From positions 1-15,018 of the forward strand of contig FR895408.1 in the NCBI GenBank assembly GCA_000435595.1: 15,018 bases of DNA, read 5' to 3'. Made by a program: the position numbers and the translations under genes. Every line of letters starts with the position of its first letter. Position 1 is the first letter of the stretch. Shown piece after piece: positions 13,618 through 15,018 of this stretch. This DNA is from Firmicutes bacterium CAG:882 (GTDB lineage: Bacteria; Bacillota; Clostridia; Lachnospirales; Lachnospiraceae). The notes under the pieces are model-generated. The model had not been told where the DNA came from and searched no databases. It was given only the letters and a program-made list of their open reading frames with translations.

Positions 13618-14505
13618 ATGTATGCTATAACTAAGGCAAGACAGCTTGCCGACAAGATATTCCTTATGGATGTTAAGGCTCCGCGCGTAGCTAAGAGATG
13701 TTGTCCGGGGCAGTTCGTCATCGTGAAGATGGATGAGCATGGTGAGCGGATTCCGCTAACAATCTGCGATTACAATCGCGAAGAAGGCATTATAACTATT
13801 GTATTTCAGGTGGTGGGTGCATCTACAGAGAAGATGTCACACCTTAAAGAGGGAGATTCTTTCAGAGATTTTACGGGACCTCTTGGAATGCCTTCCGAGT
13901 TCGTAAGTGAGGATATTGAGGAGCTTAAGAATAAGAAGATTTTGTTTGTTGCGGGCGGCGTAGGTACAGCACCTGTGTATCCACAGGTTAAGTGGCTTAA
14001 GGAGCAGGGCGTTGATGCTGATGTCATAGTCGGAGCCAAGAACAAGGAACTGCTTATACTTGAAGATGAGATGAAGGCGGTCGCAGGCAATCTCTATGTT
14101 ACAACTGACGATGGCAGCTATGGACGTAAGGGAATGGTTACCGAAGTGATTAAGTCGCTTGTGAATGATGAACACAAGCATTATGATGTCTGTGTTGCAA
14201 TCGGACCTATGATTATGATGAAGTTTGTTGCACTTCTGACAAAGGACTTGGGAATTAAGACTGTTGTGAGCCTTAACCCTATAATGGTTGACGGTACGGG
14301 AATGTGCGGTGCATGCCGTGTCAGCGTCGGCGGCGAAGTTAAGTTTGCCTGTGTCGACGGTCCTGAGTTCGACGGACATCTTGTCAATTTTGATGAGGCT
14401 ATGAAGAGACAGCAGATGTATAAGACCGAAGAGGGAAGGGCAATGCTCAGATTAAAGGAAGGCGCGACACATCATGGTGGATGCGGCCAGTGTGGAGGTA
14501 ACTAG
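13618..14505 (+). CDS. nfnA: NfnA: FAD/[2Fe-2S] subunit of NADH-dependent reduced ferredoxin:NADP+ oxidoreductase
   Basis: The 295-aa protein belongs to the ferredoxin-NADP reductase-like family that also contains the dihydroorotate dehydrogenase electron-transfer subunit. Residues about 1-100 form the FAD domain, with the RIPLT motif at 44-48. Residues about 105-220 form the nucleotide domain, with GGVGTAPVYPQ at 113-123. A [2Fe-2S] region follows, with C230, C233 and C245; D225 in MVDGTGMC is a candidate fourth ligand, as reported for NfnA homologues. With NfnB it forms the flavin-bifurcating complex that couples NADH and reduced ferredoxin to NADPH formation in the cytosol. The next gene, starting one base after this stop, is nfnB, which favours NfnA over PyrK. 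AGGAGG (13606-13611) lies 6 nt before the ATG; the ATG at 13613 is out of frame. The C-terminus is odd: HHGGCGQCGG at 285-294 adds two cysteines and two histidines. Confidence 0.92.
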   Translation: MYAITKARQLADKIFLMDVKAPRVAKRCCPGQFVIVKMDEHGERIPLTICDYNREEGIITIVFQVVGASTEKMSHLKEGDSFRDFTGPLGMPSEFVSEDIEELKNKKILFVAGGVGTAPVYPQVKWLKEQGVDADVIVGAKNKELLILEDEMKAVAGNLYVTTDDGSYGRKGMVTEVIKSLVNDEHKHYDVCVAIGPMIMMKFVALLTKDLGIKTVVSLNPIMVDGTGMCGACRVSVGGEVKFACVDGPEFDGHLVNFDEAMKRQQMYKTEEGRAMLRLKEGATHHGGCGQCGGN

Positions 14506-14506
14506 G

Positions 14507-15018
14507 ATGGATGTATTGAAGAAAGTACCTGTCAGAGAGCAGGAGCCGGCTGTACGTGCTAAGAATTTTGATGAGGTATGTTTAGGTTATAATGAGGAAG
14601 AGGCTAAGGAGGAGGCATCAAGATGTCTCAACTGTAAGAATGCACAGTGCATGAAGGGATGCCCTGTTGCCATACATATTCCTGAATTTATAAATGAAGT
14701 GAAGCAGGGTAATTTTGCGGAGGCATATAAGGTGATTGGCAAGTCATCGGCACTTCCTGCCGTATGCGGTCGTGTATGTCCTCAGGAGAGCCAGTGCGAG
14801 GGTAAGTGTATCAGAGGGTTTAAGGGTGAACCTGTTTCAATCGGAAAGCTTGAGAGATTTGTTGCCGACTGGGCAAGAGAGAACAATGTTGAACCTGAAG
14901 CACCTGCAGCACCTAATGGCAAGAGAGTTGCGGTTATAGGCTCAGGTCCTTCAGGACTTACATGTGCCGGTGATTTGGCTAAGCTCGGATACGATGTGAC
15001 AATATTTGAAGCACTCCA
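14507..15018 (+). CDS. nfnB: NfnB (GltD-like) flavoprotein subunit, N-terminal part, cut by the window edge
   Basis: The first 170 codons are present and the frame continues past the edge. Two groups of four cysteines, C40, C43, C48, C52 and C87, C91, C97, C101, form the N-terminal double [4Fe-4S] region of the GltD/NfnB family. A Rossmann FAD motif follows, VAVIGSGPSG at 141-150 with the acidic end of the second strand at E168. The NADP(H) and bifurcating-FAD parts must lie beyond the window. GGAGG at 14494-14498, inside the last codons of nfnA, is 8 nt from the ATG, and only one base separates the two genes, so translation is coupled. Annotation pipelines often call such proteins glutamate synthase small subunit; the adjacent nfnA argues for the transhydrogenase complex instead. 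Confidence 0.92.
   Translation, partial: MDVLKKVPVREQEPAVRAKNFDEVCLGYNEEEAKEEASRCLNCKNAQCMKGCPVAIHIPEFINEVKQGNFAEAYKVIGKSSALPAVCGRVCPQESQCEGKCIRGFKGEPVSIGKLERFVADWARENNVEPEAPAAPNGKRVAVIGSGPSGLTCAGDLAKLGYDVTIFEAL

Noticed and set aside
13837..14379. 180-codon minus-strand open frame
   Set aside because: It lies antisense to nfnA, whose FAD, NAD and [2Fe-2S] motifs are unmistakable.

Overview
The window looks like a chromosomal segment of a low-to-mid GC anaerobic Firmicute, most probably a gut Lachnospiraceae member. The reasons are the strong AGGAGG ribosome-binding sites, the vegetative TTGACA/TATAAT promoters, a CcpA-like LacI regulator with a cre-like site, an NfnAB-type electron-bifurcating pair, and large Ig-like (BIG2) and zinc-ribbon/TPR/chitobiase-fold surface proteins. 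The genus cannot be fixed from the sequence alone. No tRNA, rRNA, CRISPR array, transposase or phage gene was seen.

Region 1 (about 60-7130) is a hexuronate (galacturonate/glucuronate) catabolic locus. uxaC (uronate isomerase) lies on the minus strand behind a LacI-family regulator gene. A 288-bp divergent control region separates the regulator from the plus-strand pair uxaB (tagaturonate reductase) and uxaA (altronate dehydratase). kdgA (KDPG aldolase, fused to a C-terminal VOC/glyoxalase-like domain) follows with its own consensus promoter and a strong terminator. Together these convert galacturonate to tagaturonate, altronate and KDG, and split KDPG into pyruvate and glyceraldehyde-3-phosphate. 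The KDG kinase that joins the two halves is absent, as are a uronate transporter and the fructuronate/mannonate branch (uxuB/uxuA). The divergent region carries two 16-bp operator-like palindromes, one at each predicted transcription start, plus further half-sites.

Region 2 (about 7137-13454) holds two single transcription units for envelope proteins. The first is a 1349-codon membrane-anchored protein with about ten Ig-like modules, closed by two tandem terminators. The second is a 575-aa protein with a cytoplasmic zinc ribbon, a low-complexity linker, one membrane helix, TPR-like helices and two chitobiase-C-terminal-like beta modules. It is closed by a terminator whose U-run is also the arm of a perfect 14-bp inverted repeat.

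Region 3 (about 13561-15018) begins the nfnA-nfnB operon (NADH-dependent reduced ferredoxin:NADP+ oxidoreductase). nfnA is complete; nfnB runs off the right edge.

The most unusual points are the operator layout between lacI and uxaB, the 40-bp inverted repeat wrapped around the kdgA promoter, the aldolase-VOC fusion, the zinc-ribbon/TPR/chitobiase-fold protein, and the competing hairpins at 13391-13454.
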